Assembly (NCBI RefSeq): GCF_963662805.1
Contig: NZ_OY759862.1
Coordinates: 186,001-250,000, forward strand
DNA length: 64,000 bases
DNA from: an uncultured Cohaesibacter sp.
GTDB lineage: Bacteria > Pseudomonadota > Alphaproteobacteria > Rhizobiales > Cohaesibacteraceae
Direction of reading: 5' to 3'
This document shows positions 35,247-44,238 of the stretch, in pieces. Both the position numbers and the translations under genes were made by a program. The notes beneath the pieces were generated by a model, which worked only from the letters and a program-made list of their open reading frames with translations, made no database searches and was not told the origin of the DNA. Within the stretch, counting starts at the first letter, position 1, and each line of letters starts with the position of its first letter.

Positions 35247-36536
35247 GTGACCAAACAGACCAAGCTCGATAACCAGCAGCGAGTTCATGCCCCCTCTGGC
35301 GCAGCGCATGATCAGTCCCAACCCAATATGCCCTTTGCGGAATTCATCATCTTGATGGCGATGTTGATGTCGCTTCCGGCCCTCAGCACGGATGCGATCC
35401 TGCCCTCACTCGAAACCGTCGGGCTGCAACTGGGCCACACTGACGCTCAGGAACTGCAGAAGGTCATCACTGCACTGTTCGCAGGCCTCGCCATTGGCCA
35501 GTTGTTTTATGGGCCTCTGTCCGACCAGCTGGGCCGCAAGAAAAGCATTTTCATCGGGCTGGCAATCTTCATTGTCGGCAACATCCTGTCCATGGTCTCC
35601 ACATCCTTTGAGATGCTTCTGTTCGGACGTTTCATGCAGGGAATCGGCGTTGCCGGCCCCCGCATCGTGTTGATCGCTCTTGTGCGTGACCTGTTTGTCG
35701 GGCGAGCAATGGCGCGGGTAATGTCCTTCGTGATGGGGGTCTTTATCTTTGTTCCCGTGATCGCACCCATTCTGGGGCAGGCGGTTTCACATATCGCCGG
35801 TTGGCGGTCCCTGTTCATGTTCTTCGTGCTGTTGTCAACCATCGGTGGGGTCTGGCTCCTGATCCGGCAGAACGAAACCCTGCCGCTCTCCCGGCGGATC
35901 AAGATCACGCCGTCCACGCTCTGGAGTGGCACACGAACGGTTTTCAGCACTGTAAGCTGCGTTGGTTACATGATCGGCGCAGGCGTCGTCATGGGCCCCT
36001 TCATCCTCTACATCAGCATCGCGCAGAATCTGTTCCAGTCCACCTATGGGCTGGGTGAGAATTTCCCCTATTTCTTCGCCGGGCTCGCGATCTCGATCGG
36101 CATTGCTTCATTCTCGAACAGTCGGCTGGTCATTCGTTTCGGCATGCGGCGTCTTGCCAAAACCGCCGTGACCGCTCTTGTCATTCTGGCTGCGATAACC
36201 CTTGCGATCTCCTTTCCCTATGGCTTTGTACCGCCGCTATGGTTGCTGATCGCCCTGTTCTTCCCGATGTTTTTTTGCATCGGCCTGATGTTCGGGAACC
36301 TCAACTCTCTGGCCATGGAAGAAGTGGGCCATGTTGCCGGCATGGCCTCGGCTTGGGTGGGTGCCTTGTCCACCTTCGTCGGCATGGGTATCGCCACCGC
36401 TCTTGGCCAGATCTATGACGGAACGATCCTTGCGATGGTCGGAGCATTCGTGATCTGTGGACTGACCACTCTCGGCATCATTGTGTTGACTGAGAAGTAT
36501 CGTGGGGAGCATGAGGCGTCAGGCGGCATTCATTAA
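35247..36536 (+). CDS. Bcr/CflA-family multidrug efflux MFS transporter
   Basis: A 429-residue, 12-helix drug:H+ antiporter. Characteristic motifs are SLPALSTDAILPSL in helix 1, GQLFYGPLSDQLGRKKSIFIG (motif A) and GRFMQGIGVAGPRIVLIALVRDLF (helix 4-5, motif C-like). It would export drugs or metabolites such as bicyclomycin-type compounds. I keep the GTG start at 35247 because GGAG lies seven bases upstream; an ATG at 35328 would remove a hydrophilic leader of 27 residues. Confidence 0.88.
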   Translation: MTKQTKLDNQQRVHAPSGAAHDQSQPNMPFAEFIILMAMLMSLPALSTDAILPSLETVGLQLGHTDAQELQKVITALFAGLAIGQLFYGPLSDQLGRKKSIFIGLAIFIVGNILSMVSTSFEMLLFGRFMQGIGVAGPRIVLIALVRDLFVGRAMARVMSFVMGVFIFVPVIAPILGQAVSHIAGWRSLFMFFVLLSTIGGVWLLIRQNETLPLSRRIKITPSTLWSGTRTVFSTVSCVGYMIGAGVVMGPFILYISIAQNLFQSTYGLGENFPYFFAGLAISIGIASFSNSRLVIRFGMRRLAKTAVTALVILAAITLAISFPYGFVPPLWLLIALFFPMFFCIGLMFGNLNSLAMEEVGHVAGMASAWVGALSTFVGMGIATALGQIYDGTILAMVGAFVICGLTTLGIIVLTEKYRGEHEASGGIH

Positions 36537-36668
36537 ACGGCGCGTCTTGTCGGTGGTCTGATCCGATTGCAAACAAGAGGGTGGCATTGCACACGAAATA
36601 GCCGCATTCTGGTAGAATAGCTTCGTCACTCGCACTGCGTGTGAAACCGCAAGAAGGACAGCGATGTC

Positions 36669-37733
36669 ATGACACCAGAAGCCGAGGTGCCCTCGGATCA
36701 GAAACGGCTCAACAGCATCTCTCTTGATCGACATCTCCTTGATGAGCTGGCAAGGCGTGGCGTGATCACACCTCAGCTTCGTCAGGCGTCGCTCGATTGG
36801 CTGCACCCGCCCCGCGCTTGGGCTCATTGGGCGATGATCCTGTTGCTGGCCTTCGGAACGGGCCTCATCCTGTCGGGGATCGTCTTTTTCTTCGCCTTCA
36901 ACTGGGCATCCATTCCCGATCTCGCCAAGCTTGGCATGATCGAGGCTGGCGTAATCGCCGCCGCTGTCGGCTCCTGGCTGATGACCCTTGATCGTCTGAT
37001 CGGGCGGCTCCTGCTGCTCGTCGCCTCGATGCTGGTCGGGGTGTTTCTGGCAACCTTCGGGCAGATCTATCAGAGCGGTGCGGACCCATGGCAATTGTTC
37101 GCTCTCTGGGCTTTGCTCATCACACCATGGACCATCCTCAGCCGTCTCTCCGCGCTCTGGCTGATCTGGTTCGGTCTTCTCAACACGGCCATCTATTTGT
37201 GGTGGGAGGAAACACTGGGGCTCACCATGGAGCTCGAGCCTTATCTCTATTTCACCCTTGCCTGCCTCAGCACGCTTGCCCTTGCCCTGCGTGAATGGCT
37301 CGCGCCTTCCGCTTCCTCAGGCGGGCAGGGAGCCTTTTGCTGGCTGGAACCCTTGTGGATCCGCTGGCTGCTGGTCGCCGCCAGTCTCGCCGGTCTTTTC
37401 CCGCTGCTGATCGGCTTTGTCGATGACATCGCATCCGGTGACGATTACAGGTCCAACACGGGGCCGCTATCCTGCATCATTCTCATCGGTTTCTATATCA
37501 CCTTCCGCTATCTTCGCCGCGATATCCCGGTGCTGGCCATGACGCTGCTCGTCATTTGCCTGCTCGTGGTCATCGGTATCGCCATCTTGCTTGACAGCAA
37601 CGATGCGGACGCCTTGGTGACAACCTTGCTGACCGGTATTGCCGCCATTGCCAGCTTCGGCTCTGCGGCTGGCTATTTGCGCAAGCTGCTTGGCGCGGAC
37701 GATGAGACAGACGGGGAGGGTGCCCATGTCTGA
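36669..37733 (+). CDS. DUF2157 membrane protein
   Basis: A 354-residue inner-membrane protein with about 9-10 hydrophobic segments. The N-terminal helix pair (LLDELARRGVITPQLRQASLDWL) and the GIVFFFAFNWASIPDLAKLG helix are typical of DUF2157. Function is unknown in the family. It is the first of three genes that overlap end to end (DUF2157, DUF4401, GDYXXLXY), a conserved trio suggesting one membrane complex. Confidence 0.85.
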   Translation: MTPEAEVPSDQKRLNSISLDRHLLDELARRGVITPQLRQASLDWLHPPRAWAHWAMILLLAFGTGLILSGIVFFFAFNWASIPDLAKLGMIEAGVIAAAVGSWLMTLDRLIGRLLLLVASMLVGVFLATFGQIYQSGADPWQLFALWALLITPWTILSRLSALWLIWFGLLNTAIYLWWEETLGLTMELEPYLYFTLACLSTLALALREWLAPSASSGGQGAFCWLEPLWIRWLLVAASLAGLFPLLIGFVDDIASGDDYRSNTGPLSCIILIGFYITFRYLRRDIPVLAMTLLVICLLVVIGIAILLDSNDADALVTTLLTGIAAIASFGSAAGYLRKLLGADDETDGEGAHV

Positions 37734-38991
37734 TACTACAAACAACACGAGCGCCACTTCACTCTCAGTAACCGCATCTGAAAGCTATCGGTTGATCAAG
37801 GACGCGCCACGAGTGCCAGCATGGCTCGATTTTGCACGTCGAACCGATGGCCTCACGCCTCGGGACGAGAGCGCCATTAGGGATGAGATTCTCGCCATCA
37901 AGGATCGCGAAACGACGGAGTCCCCGCTGTATCTGCGGGCCCTCAGTGGCATCGGTGCCATCGTGTCGGGATTGCTCCTGCTGTACCTCCTCTATCTGTT
38001 CGGCCTGTTCAAACTGGGAGACATCAACCTGATCATCAATGGGTTGGTGCTGATGGTCGTCTCGACCCTTCTCTATCGTTCCGGAATGGGCAAGACGGGG
38101 ATCGGGCAGGACTATCTGGTCCAGACTGCGCTCACCCTGTTGCAGGCGGGCAAGGTGTCGCTCATCACCGGGCTCGCGCAAATGATCGACACGCTCTTTG
38201 ACCTGTCATGGGCCTGGCCGATGGCGGCCATCCTCGGGATAGTTGCGATCCTGTCGTTTCTGTTGTTTCCGTCTTCGATCGAGCGGTTCGTCTCTGCCAT
38301 AACCTTCCTGTTGTCGCTCTGGATCTGCCTGCTCATTGACGGGCCCGAGAACGGCAGGGCCTTTGCCTTCACTGTCCTTGTCGCGGCCCATCTAATAGCC
38401 CTTGCGTCTTTCCTCGTCTTTCCCGGCGTGCGCCGTGTGCTCACCAGCTTCTTTGATGCACTGATCGTCTCGCTCTGTGTCGGTGTCGGGATCATTTCGA
38501 CCTTCATCAAGATGCAGGGACTGGGCAAGGTGGATCTTGATGTGGTTGACATGTCAGTCGATCTTGGAGGCATCGCTCAGAAGTGGCCGCTGCAGATCCT
38601 GCTCACGCTGGCGCTACTGGCTCTGGTCGTTTGGGTCGCCGGGCGGCATCGTGCCAAACCCACAGAGCCGATGCTGGTTGCCTTTGCGGGCATCTGTCTT
38701 CTGGGGCTGGTGGCAGATCCTGCCATCGTGTTGGCACTGGGCCTGATGATTGTCGGCTATGCCACCCATCGTCCAGTGCATTCCATGCTCGGTCTTCTGT
38801 TCGCGATCGGATTTGGCTGCCACTATTATTACATCCTCGAGATGACGCTGTTGCAGAAGTCCGCTGTTCTGGTGCTCTCCGGCCTCGTGTTTCTCTTCGG
38901 AGCCGCTGTCATCTACTGGCGGGGCTGGCATGAAACCCTCGATGACGCCGACGGCGGGGATATCATGACGGGGAGGGATCACAATGCGTAA
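37726..38991 (+). CDS. DUF4401 membrane protein
   Basis: A 421-residue protein with a short hydrophilic N-terminus and about 10 hydrophobic segments, matching DUF4401 proteins that follow DUF2157 genes. The ATG at 37726 overlaps the previous gene by 8 bp and follows GGGGAGGG, so it is preferred over the open upstream frame. No catalytic motif is apparent. Probably a subunit of the same uncharacterised membrane complex. Confidence 0.82.
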   Translation: MSDTTNNTSATSLSVTASESYRLIKDAPRVPAWLDFARRTDGLTPRDESAIRDEILAIKDRETTESPLYLRALSGIGAIVSGLLLLYLLYLFGLFKLGDINLIINGLVLMVVSTLLYRSGMGKTGIGQDYLVQTALTLLQAGKVSLITGLAQMIDTLFDLSWAWPMAAILGIVAILSFLLFPSSIERFVSAITFLLSLWICLLIDGPENGRAFAFTVLVAAHLIALASFLVFPGVRRVLTSFFDALIVSLCVGVGIISTFIKMQGLGKVDLDVVDMSVDLGGIAQKWPLQILLTLALLALVVWVAGRHRAKPTEPMLVAFAGICLLGLVADPAIVLALGLMIVGYATHRPVHSMLGLLFAIGFGCHYYYILEMTLLQKSAVLVLSGLVFLFGAAVIYWRGWHETLDDADGGDIMTGRDHNA

Positions 38992-39526
38992 CCGGCTGGT
39001 CCTGATTGTCCTTTTGCCAATCCTTGGGCTTTTCAACTATGCCATCTATGGCAAGGAAACCCTCCGCAACAACGGTGAGCTGATCCTTCTGGAACTGGCC
39101 CCCGTCGACCCCCGCTCGCTCATGCAGGGGGACTATATGCGCTTGCAGTTCAAGGTGGCGGAGGTGGCGAGCCGCCAGCTTAGGGAGTTGCGATCCGAAG
39201 CAGGCAATCCTTCAGAAGCAGAAGCCGCAGAGCAGGCCAAAAATGTGGTGCTGAGCATTGGCACCGGCGGCACGGCAAAATTCGTCCGCTTCCATCGGCC
39301 GGGCGAAACACTGGCGGCAGACGAACGTCTGCTGGCTGTTCAGATAAGGAAAAACAGCTCTTCGCGCCCTGTCTTGATCCAGCCCGACAGCTTCTTCTTT
39401 CAGGAAGGACATGCCGATGACTATGCTCAGGCCCGCTATGGCCGAGTTCGAATCAACGGCAGTGGAGAGCATATTTTGGTCGGTCTGGCCAATGCGGTTG
39501 GCCTTGAAATCGAGCCTCAACCCTGA
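38984..39526 (+). CDS. GDYXXLXY-domain protein
   Basis: A 180-residue protein with one N-terminal membrane anchor (RLVLIVLLPILGLFNYAIYG) and the family signature LMQGDYMRLQFKVAE, an outlying GDYxxLxY. The rest is predicted to lie in the periplasm. It starts 8 bp inside the DUF4401 gene. The signature resembles the processing site of signal-peptidase-like folds, but no function has been shown to my knowledge. Confidence 0.85.
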   Translation: MRNRLVLIVLLPILGLFNYAIYGKETLRNNGELILLELAPVDPRSLMQGDYMRLQFKVAEVASRQLRELRSEAGNPSEAEAAEQAKNVVLSIGTGGTAKFVRFHRPGETLAADERLLAVQIRKNSSSRPVLIQPDSFFFQEGHADDYAQARYGRVRINGSGEHILVGLANAVGLEIEPQP

Positions 39527-39603
39527 ATATCAATCGAACTGTTCGAAAAAGCTGTCTAATTTTGAACCCTGATTGTTAGATTTGGTTTCTAAGCGAGCAC
39601 TTA

Positions 39604-39619
39604 TTAACGACCGGCTAAC
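39604..39619 (+). promoter_or_regulatory. CtrA-like box upstream of the Amt-like sensor gene
   Basis: TTAA-N7-CTAAC (39604-39607, 39615-39619) has one mismatch to TTAA-N7-TTAAC. It is about 80 bp before the ATG of the Amt-like gene, a usual position for an activator site. Confidence 0.35.
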
Positions 39620-39697
39620 CATAATTCTTCTAGTCTTTGAGTTGGCGTGCCTTCGCTTCAGGCGAGAAGGCGCTTTCTCGGAAATGAAGAGAAGTGC

Positions 39698-41878
39698 ATG
39701 TTGGAACTGGCCCATTTCTTGTTGTCAATGACCGGCTTCGGTCTGCCCTTGGGCATCCTCTTGCTCATGGCGGGGCGAGTGAAAGTACGCAATGAGCTGG
39801 ACACCATCACGCGCGTCGTCGCCGGCTTCTGCATTGGGCTTGTCTGTTACTGGCTGATCGGTTACTCGCTGTTTCGTGGTGAGAGCGTTTTTGGCCTGTT
39901 CGGGCTGGGGGTTGGCATATTCGGCCAGATCGAGATCGACTATCGGGTGCAGGAATTGCCTGTCCTGTTTCTCTATTCGCTGCCGTGTATTCTCGCCACG
40001 GTCTCCTTGTCCGAGCGCGGCAGTTTCATTGGTAGCAATGCCCTTGTAGCCGTCACCGCCCTTTTGATCGCGCCGATCGTCATCCATTGGGTCTGGAATG
40101 GCGAGAACACCAGCAGCGGCTGGCTCGCGGCCCGCGGCTTCAGCGATCACACGGGCGCGGTTGCGGTGTTTGTTTCGGCGGGGTTTGTCGCACTGGCTGC
40201 CAGCGCAACAGTCGGTCCGCGTCACGGGCGCTTTCCATTGCACCCCAGCCGCCCACGCGGGCAGAGCCCGACCTTGCACTCCCTTGGCGTGATTATCATG
40301 ATTTTCAGCACGGCAGGGCTGAGCCTCACTCAGGTGACCTCGATCGAGGCTATGCCCCATGTGCTGTTCAAGGTTCTCCTCGGGGCCAGCTTTGCGGTCG
40401 TATCCGCGATGCTGTTGCTGATTTCCCAACGGACCAAGGGTGCGGCGATGGATGTCATGGCTGCCGCACTTGCGGGCGCGATTGCCCTTGTCGCCTTTGC
40501 GCCTTTCATATCCACGGCAAATGCTGCGCTGATCGGTCTTTTTTCCGGCACGGTCTGCATTGGTCTGCGGCGCATTCTGTCAGCCGTCGAGATCGATGAT
40601 CCGGGTGATCTGATTGCGACCTTCCTTGCTGGTGGCCTTATTGGCGGGCTACTGTCTCCCGTGCTGCTGGCAAGCAAAAGCCAGCAACTGATCGGACAGA
40701 TGGCCCTGCAAACACTGGGGGTGATCGCAATTGCCCTCTGGTCGTTCGGCATCTCCTACATCGCTGCGCGTCTTCTCCACCGGTATTCGCTTCTGCGGGT
40801 CAGCGAGTTTGATGAAGCCCGTGGTTTGTCTCGAACCCACTTCGGACTGCAAAGTGAGATGGATTTCGTCATTGCGCAGTCCCTGCGTCAGAACAATTCT
40901 CTACAGGTGGTCAATGAAGACAGCGACAAGTCCTCTCCGCTGGCAGAGGTATTTGGTCAGAGCGTCGTGAAGATGCGGAACGAGACCCATAGGGCAATCG
41001 ACCGCATCCAGACCCTGATCGGGGACTCAAAACAGGCCTCGGCCTTAACGTCGCGCATCCGCTTTGCCGAGGATTCCCTCAAGGTCAAGGCCGAAGACAT
41101 CATTCTGCTTCTCGAAGGCACACTGAACAGCGAGAGCACGACGAGCAACGGGCTTGAATTTCGCGGCTGGCTGGACGAGGCCTTGCAGGTGCTCATGGAA
41201 CCGACCTTGCAGGATCTGGAGCAGTTTTCACGCCATATGCCACTTCAGGCAGAGTTTGACGAGATCGAGAACCTAGTCGTTGCTGCCACCAACTCAGTCG
41301 CGCGGACTGCTCATCAGATCGAGTTGCTGCATGACTTCTCCGACGCTCAGGTCGAGGGCTTCTACTCGCGCGACCATAGCTGCGATCTGGCGAGCCTGCT
41401 CAAGGAGCGCTCCTCCTTGTTGAAGACGCTTGCCGAGGTTCGCAACAGCCCGATCCAGATCGATTGTGCAGCCGAAGCCGGTCTTGTGGTCAATGGCGAT
41501 GCCAATGCCTTCTCCAGGATCATCACCCTGTCTGTCGAAGGCGCTCTGACGCGCCTTCTGGGAGAGGAGGGGCAACCCGTGCGCGTCGAGTTGCGCGAAC
41601 ACAGCTCAGGTCAGCATATCGTCTATGAATGCCTCGATACAGGCACCGCCTTGTCGGCCCGTCAGATCCGGGCTATCACCCATCCTATGGCGACCGAAGC
41701 CAACTTGGGCGACGTGGGTCTGCGCCAGATCCTGCCGCTCATGCTGGTCAGCCAGCTGGTTGACGCAATCGGCGGGGAAATGACGCTTTCGAGCGAGCAG
41801 GGGCTTGGCACGCTTCTGCACTGCCGCTTCCGCAAGTCGTATGATTCAACCGGCAAACCGCGTTCAAAAGCTGCCTGA
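39698..41878 (+). CDS. Degenerate ammonium-transporter fold fused to a histidine-kinase-like tail
   Basis: 726 residues. Residues 1-370 form an Amt/Rh fold of about 11 helices: the HWVWN-GWLAARGFSD segment (129-150) matches Amt helix 4-5, VEIDDPGDLIATF (297-309) matches the VDDPxDVFGVH loop, and LRVSEFDEARGL (366-377) matches the Amt C-terminal tail. The Asp160 equivalent is kept (D150). Both pore histidines are replaced: H168 by F158 and H318 by F309 (E. coli AmtB numbering). Residues about 480-715 resemble HisKA-HATPase, but the phospho-acceptor His is Gln497, the N-box Asn is Gly615 and the G1 box reads DTGTAL. It is therefore probably neither a transporter nor a normal kinase. The ATG at 39698 follows GAAGAGAAG. 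Confidence 0.82.
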   Translation: MLELAHFLLSMTGFGLPLGILLLMAGRVKVRNELDTITRVVAGFCIGLVCYWLIGYSLFRGESVFGLFGLGVGIFGQIEIDYRVQELPVLFLYSLPCILATVSLSERGSFIGSNALVAVTALLIAPIVIHWVWNGENTSSGWLAARGFSDHTGAVAVFVSAGFVALAASATVGPRHGRFPLHPSRPRGQSPTLHSLGVIIMIFSTAGLSLTQVTSIEAMPHVLFKVLLGASFAVVSAMLLLISQRTKGAAMDVMAAALAGAIALVAFAPFISTANAALIGLFSGTVCIGLRRILSAVEIDDPGDLIATFLAGGLIGGLLSPVLLASKSQQLIGQMALQTLGVIAIALWSFGISYIAARLLHRYSLLRVSEFDEARGLSRTHFGLQSEMDFVIAQSLRQNNSLQVVNEDSDKSSPLAEVFGQSVVKMRNETHRAIDRIQTLIGDSKQASALTSRIRFAEDSLKVKAEDIILLLEGTLNSESTTSNGLEFRGWLDEALQVLMEPTLQDLEQFSRHMPLQAEFDEIENLVVAATNSVARTAHQIELLHDFSDAQVEGFYSRDHSCDLASLLKERSSLLKTLAEVRNSPIQIDCAAEAGLVVNGDANAFSRIITLSVEGALTRLLGEEGQPVRVELREHSSGQHIVYECLDTGTALSARQIRAITHPMATEANLGDVGLRQILPLMLVSQLVDAIGGEMTLSSEQGLGTLLHCRFRKSYDSTGKPRSKAA

Positions 41879-41973
41879 CAACCGGAGTGCAGGAATAGGG
41901 AAATCCCAGTTCGGCATGTCACGGGAGCAATGAAGACAATTCAGCCGGTGAAGACACCGCTGTAATTGTGCCG

Positions 41974-43776
41974 CTAATGCAGGGTGCCTTCTGAAATCGG
42001 AGCCCATTCCGGATTGATCCGGGCGAGAGCCTGTTCAAGCAGACTGCCGACAGAGCAGGACGCATCCAGCTCGATCCAGCGGGTCCAGTCGCGACTGAGA
42101 TCCACATTGCGCAGGATCGGCAACGCCTTTTCAGAATCGCGGAAGGCCATGTCTTCAGTCCTGAGCTGGCTGGGCCACAATTCAAGATCCCCGAGCATCG
42201 TGCCAGTCGCGGCAAAACTTGCACCGTGCCGATGATCCCGTTTGGAATCAAACAGATGGAAGGCCGTCAGCGCGGTAGAGGTCGGAACCTTCTGGTCGAG
42301 TTCCGTCAGGATCTCCCGGCTCTCCGGACTGTCGAAGCGTCCTTCAAGGATCACCGAATAGCCGGTCTCAAGCGCAACCAGCGCCTTCTCTGCCATGCGG
42401 CGATAGACAAGCCGCCAAACCGACTTGCGATGCGCCGTGCGCGGCAGATCATGTGAGGAACGGGTTTCGTGCAGTGCCAGCATTTCCTGATCGGCTGAGA
42501 GATAGACCGCACCGGGCATGCGTCCCGTCACCGGAGCCAACAGACGCGCCAGATTGGACCGATTTGCATGGGTGCTGCCGCCAATCACCACCAGCGACGC
42601 CTCGTCCTGCAACAGGCTCTCACGGGCCGTGTTGACATATCCTTTGAGCGCTCTGGGTTTCATGCCGCCATCTGTATCGTGCAGGGGATCGCCGGGGCGC
42701 CCCGTCAGGGCAGATTTGAGCAACCGCGAGCGGTCCATCGCACGGATGAAGATGTAAAGATCCAGCACCTTGAGCCCGCTCAGGGACGAGCTGTCAAACT
42801 GGCTGTTGCAATAGTGCGAGAAAACCCAGTTGGCCTGACGATGCAGCCCACGCGACCACAATTCGGCAATCAGCGATGCTAGATCATAGAAGGGATCGCC
42901 TTGCCACTGCCGCACCTGACTTGATTTCCAGAGCACAAGCGGATGGATCAGCCTCAGGCCCTGATGGGTCTCGAGCACATTGCTCAGACCCAGATTGCCG
43001 TGGATCGGGCGAAACTGGCCCTGATGGCAGCGATCCTGAAGGCTGCTTTCGGCACGATCAAGCAGCTCGCTTGCGCGATTGAGACAAGCCCGAAGCGTGG
43101 TATTCTTGGCTTCGCGGTCGAGTGTGCGAACCAGCGGCGAGAAGCTGCCAATCATCTCCTCCAGATGCCGCAGCCAAGTGCGTGCGGACTGGCGCTTCTG
43201 CCGTCTGGTCTGACTGGGTGAAATCAAATCGGCCAGTCGATGACATTCATCGAAATTGGGTTGATAGATTTCCACCTGCTTGTCGTAGCATTTGGAAAAA
43301 TCATAACGCTGCATGCGGATCAGCCATTCGACAACCGGGGCCTCGACGTTCGGATCGCTTGTGCGGACGTCGGCGGGGGCTCTGGGCAGGTCGATAAAAA
43401 GCTGACCATTCAGTTGGCGGATCGGCACAAGGTCGAGATAGAGATCGGGTGCGAACAGCGTTCCGAGCCGCATCTCCTTCTTGGCCAACTGATGACGTTG
43501 CTCGAGCGAGAAGCTGGCTTCCTGCCCGAGAGGCAGGTCGCGTCTGAGCTTGTAGCAATAGTCCCCGGCCATGAAGAGCATGGAGGACATCATGTCGATG
43601 CGATCGACCGGTTCGGTTTCGCCATAGCTCATGGGATCACTCAGAAAGGCGACAATGACGCGTTGGGCGTCGCTCACCGACGTGGGCAGATGAGGCTGCC
43701 CAGTTGAAAGCTGGTGATCCTGTTCCAGAGTATCAAACGGCTCTGTTGCCGGGATTTGGTAACTGAAGGATTCCAT
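41974..43776 (-). CDS. APH-like plus P-loop kinase-like protein, both sites degenerate
   Basis: A 600-residue protein with the layout of COG2187-type proteins. The N-terminal half is aminoglycoside-phosphotransferase-like (VDRIDMMSSMLFMAGDYCYKLRR, then FAPDLYLDLVPI). The C-terminal half (about 390-580) is a COG0645-like P-loop kinase. Key residues are altered: the catalytic HGDxxxxN loop reads HGNLGLSN (Asn261), the following DxD-type metal site reads HPL (278-280), and Walker A reads GGSTHANRS (399-407), lacking the GKS/T core. It may be a binding or scaffold protein. It converges on the Amt-like gene, 95 bp apart. Confidence 0.75.
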   Translation of the reverse strand: MESFSYQIPATEPFDTLEQDHQLSTGQPHLPTSVSDAQRVIVAFLSDPMSYGETEPVDRIDMMSSMLFMAGDYCYKLRRDLPLGQEASFSLEQRHQLAKKEMRLGTLFAPDLYLDLVPIRQLNGQLFIDLPRAPADVRTSDPNVEAPVVEWLIRMQRYDFSKCYDKQVEIYQPNFDECHRLADLISPSQTRRQKRQSARTWLRHLEEMIGSFSPLVRTLDREAKNTTLRACLNRASELLDRAESSLQDRCHQGQFRPIHGNLGLSNVLETHQGLRLIHPLVLWKSSQVRQWQGDPFYDLASLIAELWSRGLHRQANWVFSHYCNSQFDSSSLSGLKVLDLYIFIRAMDRSRLLKSALTGRPGDPLHDTDGGMKPRALKGYVNTARESLLQDEASLVVIGGSTHANRSNLARLLAPVTGRMPGAVYLSADQEMLALHETRSSHDLPRTAHRKSVWRLVYRRMAEKALVALETGYSVILEGRFDSPESREILTELDQKVPTSTALTAFHLFDSKRDHRHGASFAATGTMLGDLELWPSQLRTEDMAFRDSEKALPILRNVDLSRDWTRWIELDASCSVGSLLEQALARINPEWAPISEGTLH

Positions 43777-44238
43777 GTGTCCGCTTCCGGAGAAGGTGTG
43801 GTGACTATGCTCACCACGCGCGAGCTAGTGGCAGAAACTGTTGATACTGCCTGCGGTCAATCTTGCGCCAACAATGGCGATCAATAGCAATGATTGCATT
43901 GAGGAATATCAAGGTAAGTAACCTACCATATGCGACAATCACAACAGGTGATTGGGAGGATTTTTGGTCAATATTTCAGTCTCTTAAGGGAATTGAGGTG
44001 AAGTATTTGACCAAAGTTGTAGTTTTGTCGTGTGGCAAGCAAAAGTAATTATGGACGAGTCGTGGCCAACTGCATCGAAGCGCACGCGCTTGCAGTGTTT
44101 GTCATTGGTAGAAGAACGAAGAGATCGTGCGTGAAATTGCCACGTCCACCTGCAGGCATGCCGCCAGCAAGAGGATGAACGTGCAGCGCCCAGCGTTCAG
44201 ATGCAGGGCGGAAGAATTGGGCTTTCAGGGAGGAAACC
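43777..44238. other. Intergenic region with AT-rich segment
   Basis: 462 bp upstream of both divergent genes. An inverted repeat sits at 43798-43817. About 43860-44050 is AT-richer than the flanks and contains a 61-codon open frame with no recognisable protein features and no clear ribosome site. No RNA gene is seen. The promoter of the small conserved gene at 44239 must lie at the right end. Confidence 0.5.
43798..43817. promoter_or_regulatory. Inverted repeat before the kinase-like gene
   Basis: GTGGTGA (43798-43804) and TCACCAC (43811-43817) form a perfect 7-bp inverted repeat with a 6-base spacer, about 22 bp upstream of the start of the minus-strand kinase-like gene. Candidate operator or 5'-leader hairpin. 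Confidence 0.35.

Noticed and set aside
39698..41878. Ordinary ammonium transporter
   Set aside because: Both pore histidines are Phe, and there is a long C-terminal kinase-like region; no glnK gene is adjacent.
43863..44048. 61-codon open frame in the AT-rich gap
   Set aside because: No convincing start signal or protein features; possible small peptide but unsupported.
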